Assembly: GCA_011754535.1 (NCBI GenBank)
Contig: JAAQVN010000001.1
Location: forward strand, 1,798,001 to 1,862,000
Direction of reading: 5' to 3'
Source of the DNA: Enterobacter asburiae
GTDB taxonomy: Bacteria > Pseudomonadota > Gammaproteobacteria > Enterobacterales > Enterobacteriaceae
DNA: 64,000 bases
Position numbers and translations under genes: made by a program. Below, one piece after another: positions 17,194 to 27,110 of this stretch. The first letter of the stretch is position 1. The number at the start of each line of letters is the position of its first letter. The notes beneath the pieces are model-generated. The model was not told the origin of the DNA and did no database searches. It saw nothing but the letters and a program-made list of their open reading frames with translations.

Positions 17194-20100
17194 TTAGCCG
17201 ATTGTCATCAGGCTGGCGTTACCCCCCGCCGCCGCGGTGTTGACGCTGAGCGAGCGCTCCACGTACAGGCGCTCCAGCAGCAGGTTAGTTTCCCCGCGGG
17301 CGAAGCCCTGCACCGAAACAATCGCCCCGCTGCGGGCTGCCACCTGCTCGCAGAGCTCGCGCAGCTGGTCGGAATCGCCGTGGTAAATTACGGCGTCAAA
17401 CGGCTGGGTCAGCAGGGCATCGGCCTTCGCGAAGCGAATGCGGGCAGAGACCGCTTTCGGCAGCTGTTTGGCGAGATCGCGATGCAGCGCATCTTCCGGC
17501 CACAGCACCTCACAGCCGGTTGCCATCGCCGCGGCCAGCTGCACCAGCGCGTCCTGCTCGTTATCGGCCACGCACAGCACGCGCTCGCGCGGCATCAGCG
17601 TCCAGGTGTTGCGCTCGCCGGTTGGCCCCGGCAGCAGGCGCTGGGTGCCCGCCTGCGCCAGCTCCCCGTACTGCCGGGCAACCGCACGCAGCTCAGGACG
17701 TTTTTCCGCCCAGGCGATCATCGCCTCCAGCGGCTGCGTCAGCACGGTTTTCACCTGTGTATCCACCGGATAACTTGCGTCCTGGCGCGCCAGGGTGACG
17801 CCCAGGGCGTTTTCCGGACGGTTCGCCAGCAGACGGTACAGGTAGAGCGGACCGCCCGCTTTTGGACCGGTGCCGGAGAGGCCTTCGCCGCCGAACGGCT
17901 GCACGCCCACGACCGCGCCAACCATGTTGCGGTTAACGTACAGGTTGCCGACTTTGGCATTGCCGGTGACCTGCGCAATGGTTTCGTCGATACGGGTATG
18001 CACGCCGAGCGTCAGACCATAGCCGGAGGCGTTGATCTGATCGATAAGCTCCTTGAGGTTGTTACGGCTGTAGCGCACCACGTGCAGCACCGGGCCGAAG
18101 ACCTCTTTTTTCAGCTCGTCGAAGCTTGCCAGCTCAATCAGCGTTGGTGGCACAAAGGTGCCGGTCCGCCACTCGCGGGCATCTTCGCTGTTCTCGCGCA
18201 CCGCCTGGAACACCGGACGGCCTTTCGCGCGCATGGCCTGAATGTGGTTTTCAATGTTGGCTTTGGCTTCCGCGTCGATCACCGGCCCAATGTCGGTGGT
18301 GAGACGGCCCGGGTTGCCCATGCGGCATTCGGCCATCGCGCCGCGCAGCATCTTCAGCGTGTGGTCCGCCACGTCGTCCTGCAGGCACAGCACGCGCAGG
18401 GCGGAGCAGCGCTGACCAGCGCTGTCGAAGGCGGAGGCCAGCACGTCGACCACTACCTGCTCGGTGAGGGCAGAGGAGTCAACGATCATGGCGTTCATGC
18501 CGCCGGTTTCCGCGATGAGCGGGGTAGGACGGCCCTGCGCATCCAGACGGGTGGCAATATTGCGCTGCAGCAGAGACGCCACTTCGGTCGAACCGGTAAA
18601 CATCACGCCACGCACGCGGTTATCGGAGGTCAGCTTAGCGCCGACGGTTTCACCGCGGCCCGGCAGCAACTGGACCACGCCCGCCGGCACGCCGGCTTCC
18701 AGAAGAATGTTGATGCCCTGCGCGGCAATCAGCGGGGTTTGCTCTGCCGGTTTTGCCAGCACGCTGTTGCCTGCGGCAAGAGCGGCGGCAATCTGGCCGG
18801 TGAAGATCGCCAGCGGGAAGTTCCACGGGCTGATACAAACGACCGGACCCAGCGGACGGTGGGTTTCGTTATCGAAATCATCGCGCACCTGACCGGCGTA
18901 GTAGTGCAGGAAGTCAACGGCCTCGCGTACTTCGGCGATGGCGTTGCTGAAGGTTTTACCCGCTTCGCGCACCAGAATGCCGATGAGCGACTGCATCTGA
19001 TCTTCCATCAGCACCGCGGCGCGTTCCAGAATCGCGGCACGCTCCTGCGGCGGGGTGGCGAACCAGATTGGTGCGTTGTTCACCGCGCTTTCCAGCGCCT
19101 GGTCAACCTCCGCTTCGGTCGCTTCACGCACGTAGCCGACGATGTCTTTTGGCTCTGCCGGGTTGATCACCGGCTGCATTTCGCCGTCTGCAACGGGCTG
19201 CTCCAGCATCGGTTTGGCGTGCCACTTCTGCAGCGCGCTGTTGAGGAGGGCAGAGGAGAGGGACGCCAGACGGTGTTCGTTGGCGAGATCCAGACCCGCC
19301 GAGTTAACGCGACCGGCGCCATACAGCTCGCGCGGCAGGGCAATCTTCGGATGCGGCAGGCCAATCTGGCCTTCCTGCGCCGCCATCTTCTCAACGGCCT
19401 GCACTGGATCGGCCACCAGTTCGTCCAGCGGCAGGGTGGTGTCGGCGATGCGGTTAACGAAGGAGGTGTTCGCGCCGTTTTCCAGCAGACGACGCACCAG
19501 GTACGCCAGCAGGGTTTCGTGGGTTCCCACCGGAGCATAGATGCGGCACGGGCGGTTCAGCTTGCCGTCCGCCACTTTCCCGGTCACCTGCTCGTACAGC
19601 GGTTCACCCATGCCGTGCAGGCACTGGAACTCGTACTGTCCAGGATAGTAGTTTTGACCCGCGAGGCTGTAAATGGCGGCCAGGGTGTGGGCGTTGTGGG
19701 TGGCGAACTGCGGATAGATCAGGTTCGGCACGCCGAGCAGCTTTTTCGCACAGGCGAGGTAAGATACGTCGGTGTAAACCTTGCGGGTATAAACCGGATA
19801 GCCTTCCAGCCCTTCCATCTGGGCGCGTTTGATTTCGCTGTCCCAGTAGGCGCCCTTCACCAGACGGATCATCAGGCGACGGCGGCTGCGGCTGGCCAGG
19901 TCAATCAGGTAATCAATGACGAACGGGCAGCGCTTCTGGTAGGCCTGAATAACGAAACCAATGCCGTTCCAGCCTGCCAGCTCCGGCTCGAAGCACAGTT
20001 TTTCCAGCAGATCGAGAGAGATCTCCAGACGGTCGGCCTCTTCGGCGTCGATGTTAATGCCGATGTCATACTGGCGAGCCAGTAGTGTTAAAGACTTCAG

Positions 20101-21156
20101 GCGGGGGTAGAGCTCTTCCATCACCCGGTCGTACTGCGCGCGGCTGTAGCGCGGGTGCAGGGCGGAGAGCTTAATGGAGATGCCAGGACCTTCATAAATA
20201 CCGCGACCGTTGGACGCTTTACCGATAGCGTGGATCGCCTGCTGGTAAGAGACCATATAGGCCTGCGCGTCGGCGGCGGTCAGGGCCGCTTCGCCCAGCA
20301 TGTCGTAGGAGTAGCGGAAACCTTTATCTTCCAGCTTGCGGGCGTTCGCCAGCGCTTCGGCAATGGTTTCCCCGGTGACGAACTGCTCGCCCATCAGGCG
20401 CATTGCCATGTCCACGCCTTTGCGGATCAGCGGCTCGCCGCTCTTACCGATGATGCGGTTCAGGGAGCGGGAGAGGTTGGCTTCGTTATGGGTGGAGACC
20501 AGCTTGCCGGTAAACAGCAGGCCCCAGGTCGCCGCGTTGACGAACAGCGACGGGCTGCGGCCAATGTGGGAGTGCCAGTTGCCGTTGCTGATCTTGTCGC
20601 GGATCAGCGCGTCGCGGGTGGCTTTATCCGGAATACGCAGCAGCGCTTCCGCCAGACACATCAGCGCCACGCCTTCCTGTGAAGAGAGGGAAAACTCCTG
20701 CAGCAGACCCTGAACCATCCCGGCGCGGCCGGTGGCGGTTTTCTGGTTGCGCAGCTTGTCAGCTAACTGATACGCCAGGCTATGCGCCTGTGCGGCAATG
20801 GCTTCCGGCAGGCGAGCCTGCTCCAGCAGCATCGGCACGGCATCGGTTTCTGCACGGCGGTAGGCGCCGGTAATGGCGGCGCGGCTGACGGACTGCGGCA
20901 GGATCTGCTCGGCAAATTCGAGGAACGGCTGGTGATTCTCTTCTACCCCCGTCGCGGCGTCGTCGCTTTCGTTCGCTGCGCCCGCCAGCAGTGCAGGCAG
21001 CTCCGGCAGGCCTTCTTCGCTCTCCAGCCTTTCCAGATAGTTGAAAATCGCCTGCTTGATTAACCAGTGCGGTGTGCGGTCAATGCGGGTTGCTGCGGTC
21101 TTAATCCGTTCGCGGGTCGCGTCATCCAGCTTAACCCCCATGGTGGTCATCCCCAT
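17194..21156 (-). CDS. putA: PutA, proline dehydrogenase / P5C dehydrogenase / repressor
   Basis: A trifunctional 1320-residue protein that oxidises proline to glutamate in two steps and represses the put genes when proline is absent. Order: ribbon-helix-helix DNA-binding domain (residues 1-47, with MGVKLDDATRERIK), proline dehydrogenase barrel (about 260-610, with GPGISIKLSALHPRYSRAQ and RLVKGAYWDSEIKRA), P5C dehydrogenase (about 640-1130, with the catalytic Cys in GQRCSALRV and Glu in AETGGMNA), and a C-terminal domain. The start at 21156 gives the same length as E. coli PutA; the in-frame extension to 21411 crosses the operator region. Divergent putP and five TGCAAC-type boxes lie upstream. 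Confidence 0.97.
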   Translation of the reverse strand: MGMTTMGVKLDDATRERIKTAATRIDRTPHWLIKQAIFNYLERLESEEGLPELPALLAGAANESDDAATGVEENHQPFLEFAEQILPQSVSRAAITGAYRRAETDAVPMLLEQARLPEAIAAQAHSLAYQLADKLRNQKTATGRAGMVQGLLQEFSLSSQEGVALMCLAEALLRIPDKATRDALIRDKISNGNWHSHIGRSPSLFVNAATWGLLFTGKLVSTHNEANLSRSLNRIIGKSGEPLIRKGVDMAMRLMGEQFVTGETIAEALANARKLEDKGFRYSYDMLGEAALTAADAQAYMVSYQQAIHAIGKASNGRGIYEGPGISIKLSALHPRYSRAQYDRVMEELYPRLKSLTLLARQYDIGINIDAEEADRLEISLDLLEKLCFEPELAGWNGIGFVIQAYQKRCPFVIDYLIDLASRSRRRLMIRLVKGAYWDSEIKRAQMEGLEGYPVYTRKVYTDVSYLACAKKLLGVPNLIYPQFATHNAHTLAAIYSLAGQNYYPGQYEFQCLHGMGEPLYEQVTGKVADGKLNRPCRIYAPVGTHETLLAYLVRRLLENGANTSFVNRIADTTLPLDELVADPVQAVEKMAAQEGQIGLPHPKIALPRELYGAGRVNSAGLDLANEHRLASLSSALLNSALQKWHAKPMLEQPVADGEMQPVINPAEPKDIVGYVREATEAEVDQALESAVNNAPIWFATPPQERAAILERAAVLMEDQMQSLIGILVREAGKTFSNAIAEVREAVDFLHYYAGQVRDDFDNETHRPLGPVVCISPWNFPLAIFTGQIAAALAAGNSVLAKPAEQTPLIAAQGINILLEAGVPAGVVQLLPGRGETVGAKLTSDNRVRGVMFTGSTEVASLLQRNIATRLDAQGRPTPLIAETGGMNAMIVDSSALTEQVVVDVLASAFDSAGQRCSALRVLCLQDDVADHTLKMLRGAMAECRMGNPGRLTTDIGPVIDAEAKANIENHIQAMRAKGRPVFQAVRENSEDAREWRTGTFVPPTLIELASFDELKKEVFGPVLHVVRYSRNNLKELIDQINASGYGLTLGVHTRIDETIAQVTGNAKVGNLYVNRNMVGAVVGVQPFGGEGLSGTGPKAGGPLYLYRLLANRPENALGVTLARQDASYPVDTQVKTVLTQPLEAMIAWAEKRPELRAVARQYGELAQAGTQRLLPGPTGERNTWTLMPRERVLCVADNEQDALVQLAAAMATGCEVLWPEDALHRDLAKQLPKAVSARIRFAKADALLTQPFDAVIYHGDSDQLRELCEQVAARSGAIVSVQGFARGETNLLLERLYVERSLSVNTAAAGGNASLMTIG

Positions 21157-21214
21157 GCCAAAACTCCTGTTGTTCTGTAATAGCGTTCTGTAGATAGCGT
21201 GAAATATCCACCAT

Positions 21215-21391
21215 GTTGCAACTTTGTGCAACCGTGTTAAATGTGACCTGGTTTGCAACCCGGAAAATGAATGGATTGTTAACGAATGGTTAGCTGGAAA
21301 AACGCGCTGGCTTTTGTGCGGGAAGCCTGTTTTTATGCGGGAGTTAACACTTTTCAAAGGTGCAACCCGTAAAAGCGTGAGCGAGTGCAAC
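21215..21391. promoter_or_regulatory. PutA operator cluster in the putA-putP control region
   Basis: The 422-bp space between putA and putP contains five copies of the PutA box GTTGCA/TGCAAC: 21215-21220, 21227-21232, 21254-21259, 21361-21366 and 21386-21391. E. coli also has five PutA operators in this region. The rest of the spacer should hold the two divergent promoters. Confidence 0.85.
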
Positions 21392-21578
21392 CTATAGGAA
21401 ACTCGTATCAAACCGGGGATGAATTTGATGTAAATGCAGTGTTAAATCGTTTGTCAGCGGGATGCGCATACGGCAGGATAGCGCGCCCAACGGAAACACA
21501 TACACACATCACTACGTTCCGGTGATGACATAACAAGGCAGCCCGGACGGCTGTCGCTCGACATTTTGGAGAATTTGA

Positions 21579-23087
21579 ATGGCTATTAGCACACCGATGC
21601 TGGTGACATTTCTCGTTTATATTTTTGGCATGATCCTGATAGGGTTTTTGGCATGGCGTTCGACGAAGAACTTTGACGACTACATCCTGGGCGGCCGCAG
21701 TTTAGGCCCGATGGTGACCGCACTCTCTGCGGGCGCCTCCGACATGAGCGGCTGGCTGCTGATGGGGCTGCCGGGCGCGATTTTCATCTCTGGTATTTCC
21801 GAAAGCTGGATCGCCATCGGCCTGACCGTCGGCGCGTGGATCAACTGGAAGCTGGTGGCAGGCCGTCTGCGCGTGCATACCGAGGCCAACAACAACGCCC
21901 TGACGCTGCCGGACTACTTCACCGGACGTTTTGAAGACAACAGCCGCATCCTGCGCATTATCTCTGCGGTAGTCATCCTGCTGTTCTTCACCATCTACTG
22001 TGCCTCCGGCATTGTGGCCGGCGCGCGTCTGTTCGAAAGCACCTTCGGCATGAGTTACGAAACCGCCCTGTGGGCCGGTGCCGCGGCGACCATCCTCTAT
22101 ACCTTCGTGGGCGGTTTCCTGGCGGTAAGCTGGACCGATACCGTGCAGGCGAGCCTGATGATCTTCGCCCTGATCCTGACCCCGGTGATTGTGATTTTCA
22201 CCGTCGGCGGCTTTGGCGAATCGCTGGAAGTGATCAAGCAGAAGAGCATCGAAAACGTCGACATGCTGAAAGGGCTGAACTTCGTGGCCATCGTCTCCCT
22301 GATGGGCTGGGGTCTGGGCTACTTCGGTCAGCCGCACATTCTGGCGCGCTTTATGGCGGCGGATTCTCACCACACCATCGTGCATGCCCGTCGCATCAGC
22401 ATGACGTGGATGATCCTGTGTCTGGCGGGGGCGTGCGCGGTCGGCTTCTTCGGTATCGCGTACTTCAACAATAACCCGGCGCAGGCGGGCGCGGTGAACC
22501 AGAACGCCGAACGCGTGTTCATCGAGCTGGCGCAAATTCTGTTCAACCCGTGGATTGCCGGCATTCTGCTCTCCGCGATCCTGGCGGCGGTGATGTCCAC
22601 CCTGAGCTGCCAGCTGCTGGTCTGCTCCAGCGCAATCACCGAAGACCTCTACAAGGCCTTCCTGCGTAAAGACGCGAGCCAGAAAGAGCTGGTGTGGGTA
22701 GGGCGCTTTATGGTGCTGGTGGTGGCGCTGGTGGCGATTGCGCTGGCGGCCAACCCGGAAAACCGCGTGCTGGGCCTCGTGAGCTACGCGTGGGCGGGCT
22801 TTGGCGCCGCGTTTGGTCCGGTCGTCCTGTTCTCCGTCATGTGGTCACGCATGACCCGCAACGGCGCGCTGGCGGGAATGATCATCGGTGCGGTCACCGT
22901 TATCGTCTGGAAACAGTTCGCATGGCTGGGCCTGTACGAAATCATTCCGGGCTTCCTCTTCGGCAGCATCGGTATTGTGGTGTTCAGCCTGCTGGGTAAA
23001 GCCCCGTCAGCCTCCATGCAGAAGCGCTTTGCGGAAGCGGACGCGCATTACCACACTGCGCCGCCGACTAAGCTTCAGGCAGAGTAA
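21579..23087 (+). CDS. putP: Sodium/proline symporter PutP
   Basis: A 502-residue inner-membrane sodium:solute symporter (SSS family, about 13 membrane segments) that imports proline for PutA. Signatures are GGRSLGPMVTALSAGASDMSGWLLMG near the N-terminus, where the Asp and Ser residues bind Na+, and GWGLGYFGQPHILARFMAA in the middle. GGAG lies 8 bases before the ATG. It is divergent from putA and repressed by it in the family. A hairpin repeat directly follows the stop. Confidence 0.97.
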   Translation: MAISTPMLVTFLVYIFGMILIGFLAWRSTKNFDDYILGGRSLGPMVTALSAGASDMSGWLLMGLPGAIFISGISESWIAIGLTVGAWINWKLVAGRLRVHTEANNNALTLPDYFTGRFEDNSRILRIISAVVILLFFTIYCASGIVAGARLFESTFGMSYETALWAGAAATILYTFVGGFLAVSWTDTVQASLMIFALILTPVIVIFTVGGFGESLEVIKQKSIENVDMLKGLNFVAIVSLMGWGLGYFGQPHILARFMAADSHHTIVHARRISMTWMILCLAGACAVGFFGIAYFNNNPAQAGAVNQNAERVFIELAQILFNPWIAGILLSAILAAVMSTLSCQLLVCSSAITEDLYKAFLRKDASQKELVWVGRFMVLVVALVAIALAANPENRVLGLVSYAWAGFGAAFGPVVLFSVMWSRMTRNGALAGMIIGAVTVIVWKQFAWLGLYEIIPGFLFGSIGIVVFSLLGKAPSASMQKRFAEADAHYHTAPPTKLQAE

Positions 23088-23091
23088 TTTT

Positions 23092-23127
23092 CCCCTCACC
23101 CTAACCCTCTCCCCAAAGGGGAGAGGG
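23092..23127. repeat. CCCTCACCC...GGGGAGAGGG hairpin repeat after putP
   Basis: A single 36-bp copy of the same dispersed repeat as at 16626 and 34686. The core CCCTCTCCCC-AAA-GGGGAGAGGG is a perfect 10-bp hairpin 15 bp after the putP stop, and may serve as its 3' stabiliser or terminator. Confidence 0.85.
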
Positions 23128-23200
23128 AATAAACCTCTCTTGCTAAATTCTGCAATTTACGTTGATATCGCTGTGCTTATAACAATGAGGATAGCGAAGC

Positions 23201-23620
23201 ATGATCATCAAAACAGGGGTAATGGCAGCGGCATTATTGATGCTGGCTGGCTGCAACGCGCCATCGCAACACGCAGCGGTAGAGACCTGCAAAGCGGATA
23301 ACCAGATGCAGCAGACCACGCTCTATTTTGGCTTAAATCGTCCTGCCGGGGCGCAGATCACCGGCAGCGAGTGGCAGCAGTTTGTTGACCAGGATGTGAC
23401 GCCGCGCTTTCGCGATGGCTTAACGGTGTTTGATGCGCGCGGCCAGTGGCTGGGGAATGACGGGAAAGTGGCGCGCGAGCCGAGCAAGGCGCTGATGCTG
23501 ATCCACGGGAAAGATGCCCAGAGCGAGAAGAATATCGAAGCGTTGCGCGGGATTTATAAGTCACGCTTCGCGCAGGAGTCGGTGATGCGCGTCGACCAGC
23601 CGGTGTGCGTGCAGTTTTAA
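23201..23620 (+). CDS. DUF3574 lipoprotein
   Basis: A 139-residue predicted lipoprotein. The lipobox LAGC places the acylated Cys at residue 18. The rest matches the DUF3574 family (TTLYFGLNRPAGAQITGSEWQQFVDQDVTPRF, ending SVMRVDQPVCVQF). Function unknown. It lies alone between putP and a convergent nucleoside transporter and ends in a shared bidirectional terminator. Confidence 0.85.
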   Translation: MIIKTGVMAAALLMLAGCNAPSQHAAVETCKADNQMQQTTLYFGLNRPAGAQITGSEWQQFVDQDVTPRFRDGLTVFDARGQWLGNDGKVAREPSKALMLIHGKDAQSEKNIEALRGIYKSRFAQESVMRVDQPVCVQF

Positions 23621-23625
23621 TAAAA

Positions 23626-23652
23626 AACGGCGGGAAATCCCGCCGTTGTTGT
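23626..23652. terminator. Bidirectional terminator
   Basis: AACGGCGGG-AAAT-CCCGCCGTT forms a 9-bp stem, with T-rich sequence on the right and A-rich sequence on the left, between two convergent genes. Confidence 0.9.
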
Positions 23653-23668
23653 TTTGTAGCAAAGCAAT

Positions 23669-24853
23669 TTACAGCACTAATCCCGCAAAGCTCGCCGACA
23701 GCAGGCTCACCAGCGTCGCACCGTACACCAGGCGCAGACCAAACCGCGACACCACGTTGCCCTGCTGCTCGTTCAGCCCCTTAATCGCCCCCGCGACGAT
23801 GCCGATGGAGGCGAAGTTTGCGAACGACACCAGGAAGACGGACAAAATGCCCAGCCCGCGCGGTGACATTTCATGGGCAATTTTTTGCAGCTCAATCATC
23901 GCCACAAATTCATTTGCCACCAGCTTGGTTGCCATAATGCTGCCCGCATTGAGCGCATCGCTCAGCGGAATACCGATAAGCCACGCCAGCGGATAAAACA
24001 CATAGCCCAGGATCTGCTGGAAGCTCATGCCGAATACGCTGGAGAAGAGGGCGTTAACCGCGCTGATGAGGGCGATAAAGCCAATCAGCATTGCCAGAAT
24101 AATCATCGCTACCTTAAAACCGGCCAGAATATACTCGCCGAGCATTTCAAAGAAGCTCTGGGATTCGTGCAGCTTCTCCAGCTTGATATCCGGCTCGGCT
24201 TCCGGACGCACCGGGTTAATAACCGAGAGAATAATAAAGGTGCTGAACATGTTCAGGATCAGCGCGGCAACGACAAATTTGGCGTCGAGCATGGTCATAT
24301 AGGCGCCGACAATCGACAGGGAGACCGTCGACATGGCCGTGGCCGCCATGGTGAACAGGCGACGTGAGGAGAGATCCCCCAGCACGCCTTTGTAGGCAAT
24401 AAAGTTTTCCGACTGGCCGAGGATCAGCGAGCTCACCGCATTGAAGGATTCCAGCTTGCCCATGCCGTTCAGTTTTGACAGCAGCGTCCCGATGATTCGA
24501 ATAAAAATCGGCAGGATCCGCCAGTGCTGGAGAATACCAATCAGCGCTGAAATGAAAATAATCGGGCAAAGCACGCCGAGGAAAATAAACGCCAGCCCTT
24601 TTTCACCCATTCCTCCAAAGACGAAATTCGTCCCTTCCGAGGCAAATTTCAGCAGTGACTCAAAGAAGCCGGAAACATATTTAATCAGGAAAAGCCCGCT
24701 TTCGGCGTGCAGGAAAAAGAACGCCAGCGCAATTTCAATAGCTATCAGCTGTAAAACATAACGAATGCGAATTTTTCGGCGGTCGAAACTCACCAGCCAG
24801 GCGAGCGCAAGAATAATCACCAGCGCCAGCAGGAAATGGACAATCTTAAACAT
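23669..24853 (-). CDS. NupC-family nucleoside:H+ symporter
   Basis: A 394-residue concentrative nucleoside transporter (CNT family) with about 9-10 membrane segments. The motifs [38 protein letters not shown] and [18 protein letters not shown] that line the nucleoside site are present and very similar to E. coli NupC, though overall identity looks like that of a paralogue, and the locus is not that of nupC in K-12. It is most likely a second NupC-type permease; exact substrates are not known. It has its own convergent terminator. Confidence 0.88.
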   Translation of the reverse strand: MFKIVHFLLALVIILALAWLVSFDRRKIRIRYVLQLIAIEIALAFFFLHAESGLFLIKYVSGFFESLLKFASEGTNFVFGGMGEKGLAFIFLGVLCPIIFISALIGILQHWRILPIFIRIIGTLLSKLNGMGKLESFNAVSSLILGQSENFIAYKGVLGDLSSRRLFTMAATAMSTVSLSIVGAYMTMLDAKFVVAALILNMFSTFIILSVINPVRPEAEPDIKLEKLHESQSFFEMLGEYILAGFKVAMIILAMLIGFIALISAVNALFSSVFGMSFQQILGYVFYPLAWLIGIPLSDALNAGSIMATKLVANEFVAMIELQKIAHEMSPRGLGILSVFLVSFANFASIGIVAGAIKGLNEQQGNVVSRFGLRLVYGATLVSLLSASFAGLVL

Positions 24854-25028
24854 GGGTTATTTTCAGTTGGTTTTTGAGGCGGATATTTAGCCACAGCGCT
24901 GGTTAACCGTAAATGGGCATTTTTATTATAACTTATAAAGTTAACGGTAACGGCAGTAACTATTAACAGGCTTTGCGTTTACAACTCGTCATCAAATCAC
25001 CACACATTTCGCTTGTGTTTCTTTTCGC

Positions 25029-25047
25029 CGTAATGATAATCACTATC
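25029..25047. promoter_or_regulatory. Fur box upstream of efeUOB
   Basis: The 19-bp stretch containing TAATGATAATCACTATC matches the Fur consensus GATAATGATAATCATTATC at 16 of 19 positions. It lies 58 bp before efeU, at a promoter position, so iron should repress the operon. Confidence 0.85.
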
Positions 25048-25104
25048 ACAAGAATTTACCTTTCTTTGCATCAGTTGACCGCGATAAACATTTAAGGTGT
25101 CGGC

Positions 25105-25938
25105 ATGTTTGTTCCATTTCTCATTATGTTACGTGAAGGCCTTGAAGCGGCCCTGATTGTCAGCCTTATCGCCAGTTATCTGAAGCGCACCCAGCGCGGG
25201 CGCTGGATTGGCGTGATGTGGGTAGGCGTTTTCCTTGCCGCGGCGCTCTGCCTGGGTTTAGGTATCCTCATCAATGAAACTACCGGCGAATTCCCACAGA
25301 AAGAGCAAGAGCTGTTTGAAGGTATCGTCGCCGTGATTGCGGTGTTCATCCTGACGTGGATGGTGTTCTGGATGCGCAAAGTCTCCCGCAACGTGAAGGT
25401 GCAGCTGGAGCAGGCGGTGGATAACGCCCTGCAGAAGGGGAATCACCACGGCTGGGCGCTGATTATGATGGTCTTTTTCGCCGTTGCGCGCGAGGGGCTG
25501 GAATCGGTCTTCTTCCTGCTGGCGGCATTCCAGCAGGACGTGGGCATCTGGCCGCCGCTGGGCGCCATGGTCGGTCTGGCAACGGCGGTGGTGCTGGGCT
25601 TCCTGCTCTACTGGGGCGGCATTCGCCTTAACCTGGGCGCCTTCTTTAAATGGACCAGCCTGTTCATTCTGCTGGTGGCCGCGGGGCTGGCGGCAGGGGC
25701 GATCCGCGCCTTCCACGAGGCGGGCCTGTGGAACCACTTCCAGGGCGTGGCGTTCGATCTCAGCAACGTCCTCTCCACCCATTCACTGACCGGCACCCTG
25801 CTTGAAGGCATTTTCGGCTACCAGGAAACGCCGAGCGTCAGCGAAGTGGCGATGTACTTTATCTATCTGGTTCCGGCGCTGGTGCTGTTTGCAATGCCGC
25901 CGCGTACCGGTTCGCAGACGTCGCGCGTTGCGCCGTAA
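25105..25938 (+). CDS. efeU: Ferrous iron permease EfeU
   Basis: A 277-residue inner-membrane protein of the Ftr1/EfeU family with seven membrane segments. The two iron-binding REGLE motifs are intact: LREGLEAAL at residues 9-17 and AREGLESVFF at about 131-140. In E. coli K-12 this gene carries a frameshift, whereas this copy is continuous, so the system should be functional. AAGGTG lies before the ATG. It heads efeUOB, with a Fur box upstream. Confidence 0.96.
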   Translation: MFVPFLIMLREGLEAALIVSLIASYLKRTQRGRWIGVMWVGVFLAAALCLGLGILINETTGEFPQKEQELFEGIVAVIAVFILTWMVFWMRKVSRNVKVQLEQAVDNALQKGNHHGWALIMMVFFAVAREGLESVFFLLAAFQQDVGIWPPLGAMVGLATAVVLGFLLYWGGIRLNLGAFFKWTSLFILLVAAGLAAGAIRAFHEAGLWNHFQGVAFDLSNVLSTHSLTGTLLEGIFGYQETPSVSEVAMYFIYLVPALVLFAMPPRTGSQTSRVAP

Positions 25939-25977
25939 TTATCGTTTTAGTTACAACATACTTTTAAGGGAAGAGTC

Positions 25978-27105
25978 ATGGCAATTCAGTTTCGTCGTAG
26001 TGCATTGTGCGCAGGCATTGCCGCGCTGTTCGCTTCTGCCTTCACCGCGCAGGCTGCGGAGATTCCGCAGGTGAAAGTCACCGTCAACGATAAGCAGTGC
26101 GATCCGATGACCATCACGGTTAACAGCGGCAAAACCCAGTTTATCATTCAGAACCATAGCCAGAAGGCACTGGAGTGGGAGATCCTCAAAGGCGTGATGG
26201 TGGTGGAAGAGCGCGAGAATATCGCCCCGGGCTTCAGCCAGAAGATGACCGCCAACCTGCAGCCGGGTGAATACGACATGACCTGCGGCCTGCTGACCAA
26301 TCCGAAAGGCAAGTTGATCGTCAAAGGTGCAGCGACGGCGGACGCCGCCAAAGGCACGGCCCTGCTGAGCCTGGGCGACGCCATCACCGCCTATAAAGCC
26401 TACGTCACCAAAGAGACGGCGGACCTGGTTACGGGCACCAAAGCCTTCACTGACGCGGTGAAAGCGGGCGATATCGAAAAAGCGAAATCCCTGTATGCGC
26501 CAACCCGCCAGCACTACGAGCGCATCGAGCCGATTGCCGAACTGTTCTCTGACCTTGACGGCAGCATTGATGCCCGTGAAGACGACTACGAGCAGAAGGC
26601 CGCCGATCCGAAATTCACCGGCTTCCACCGTCTGGAAAAAGCCCTGTTTGGCGATAACTCCACCAAAGGAATGGAGAAATATGCCGGGCAGCTGAACGCT
26701 GACGTGCTGGAGCTGCAAAAGCGCATCAGCGAGCTGGCCTTCCCGCCGTCAAAAGTGGTGGGCGGCGCGGCGGGGCTGATTGAAGAAGTGGCCGCGAGCA
26801 AAATCAGCGGGGAAGAAGATCGCTACAGCCATACTGACCTGTGGGACTTCCAGGCCAACGTCGACGGCGCGCAGAAAATTGTCGACCTGCTGCGTCCTCA
26901 GCTGCAGAAAGAGAACGGCGAACTGCTGGCGAAAGTGGATGCCAACTTCAAAAAAGTGGACACCATTCTGGCGAAATACCGCACCAAAGACGGGTTCGAA
27001 ACCTACGACAAGTTGACCGACGCTGACCGTAATGCGCTGAAAGGCCCGATTACGACCCTGGCGGAAGATCTCTCCCTGCTGCGCGGCGTACTGGGTCTGG
27101 ACTAA
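25978..27105 (+). CDS. efeO: EfeO, periplasmic iron-transport component
   Basis: A 375-residue periplasmic protein with a signal peptide ending TAQA-AE (residues 1-27). It has a cupredoxin-like domain (about 28-125, without a complete copper site) followed by an M75 peptidase-like domain (about 130-375) with the HxxE motif in [11 protein letters not shown], proposed to bind or oxidise iron. It lies between efeU and efeB and works with them in low-pH iron uptake. Confidence 0.96.
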   Translation: MAIQFRRSALCAGIAALFASAFTAQAAEIPQVKVTVNDKQCDPMTITVNSGKTQFIIQNHSQKALEWEILKGVMVVEERENIAPGFSQKMTANLQPGEYDMTCGLLTNPKGKLIVKGAATADAAKGTALLSLGDAITAYKAYVTKETADLVTGTKAFTDAVKAGDIEKAKSLYAPTRQHYERIEPIAELFSDLDGSIDAREDDYEQKAADPKFTGFHRLEKALFGDNSTKGMEKYAGQLNADVLELQKRISELAFPPSKVVGGAAGLIEEVAASKISGEEDRYSHTDLWDFQANVDGAQKIVDLLRPQLQKENGELLAKVDANFKKVDTILAKYRTKDGFETYDKLTDADRNALKGPITTLAEDLSLLRGVLGLD

Positions 27106-27110
27106 GCACG

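Noticed and set aside
17380..20085. 901-codon open frame on the plus strand opposite putA
   Set aside because: It mirrors the codon structure of putA (high-GC third positions give open antisense frames). The peptide is His/Gln/Val-rich with no recognisable domain and putA explains the region fully.
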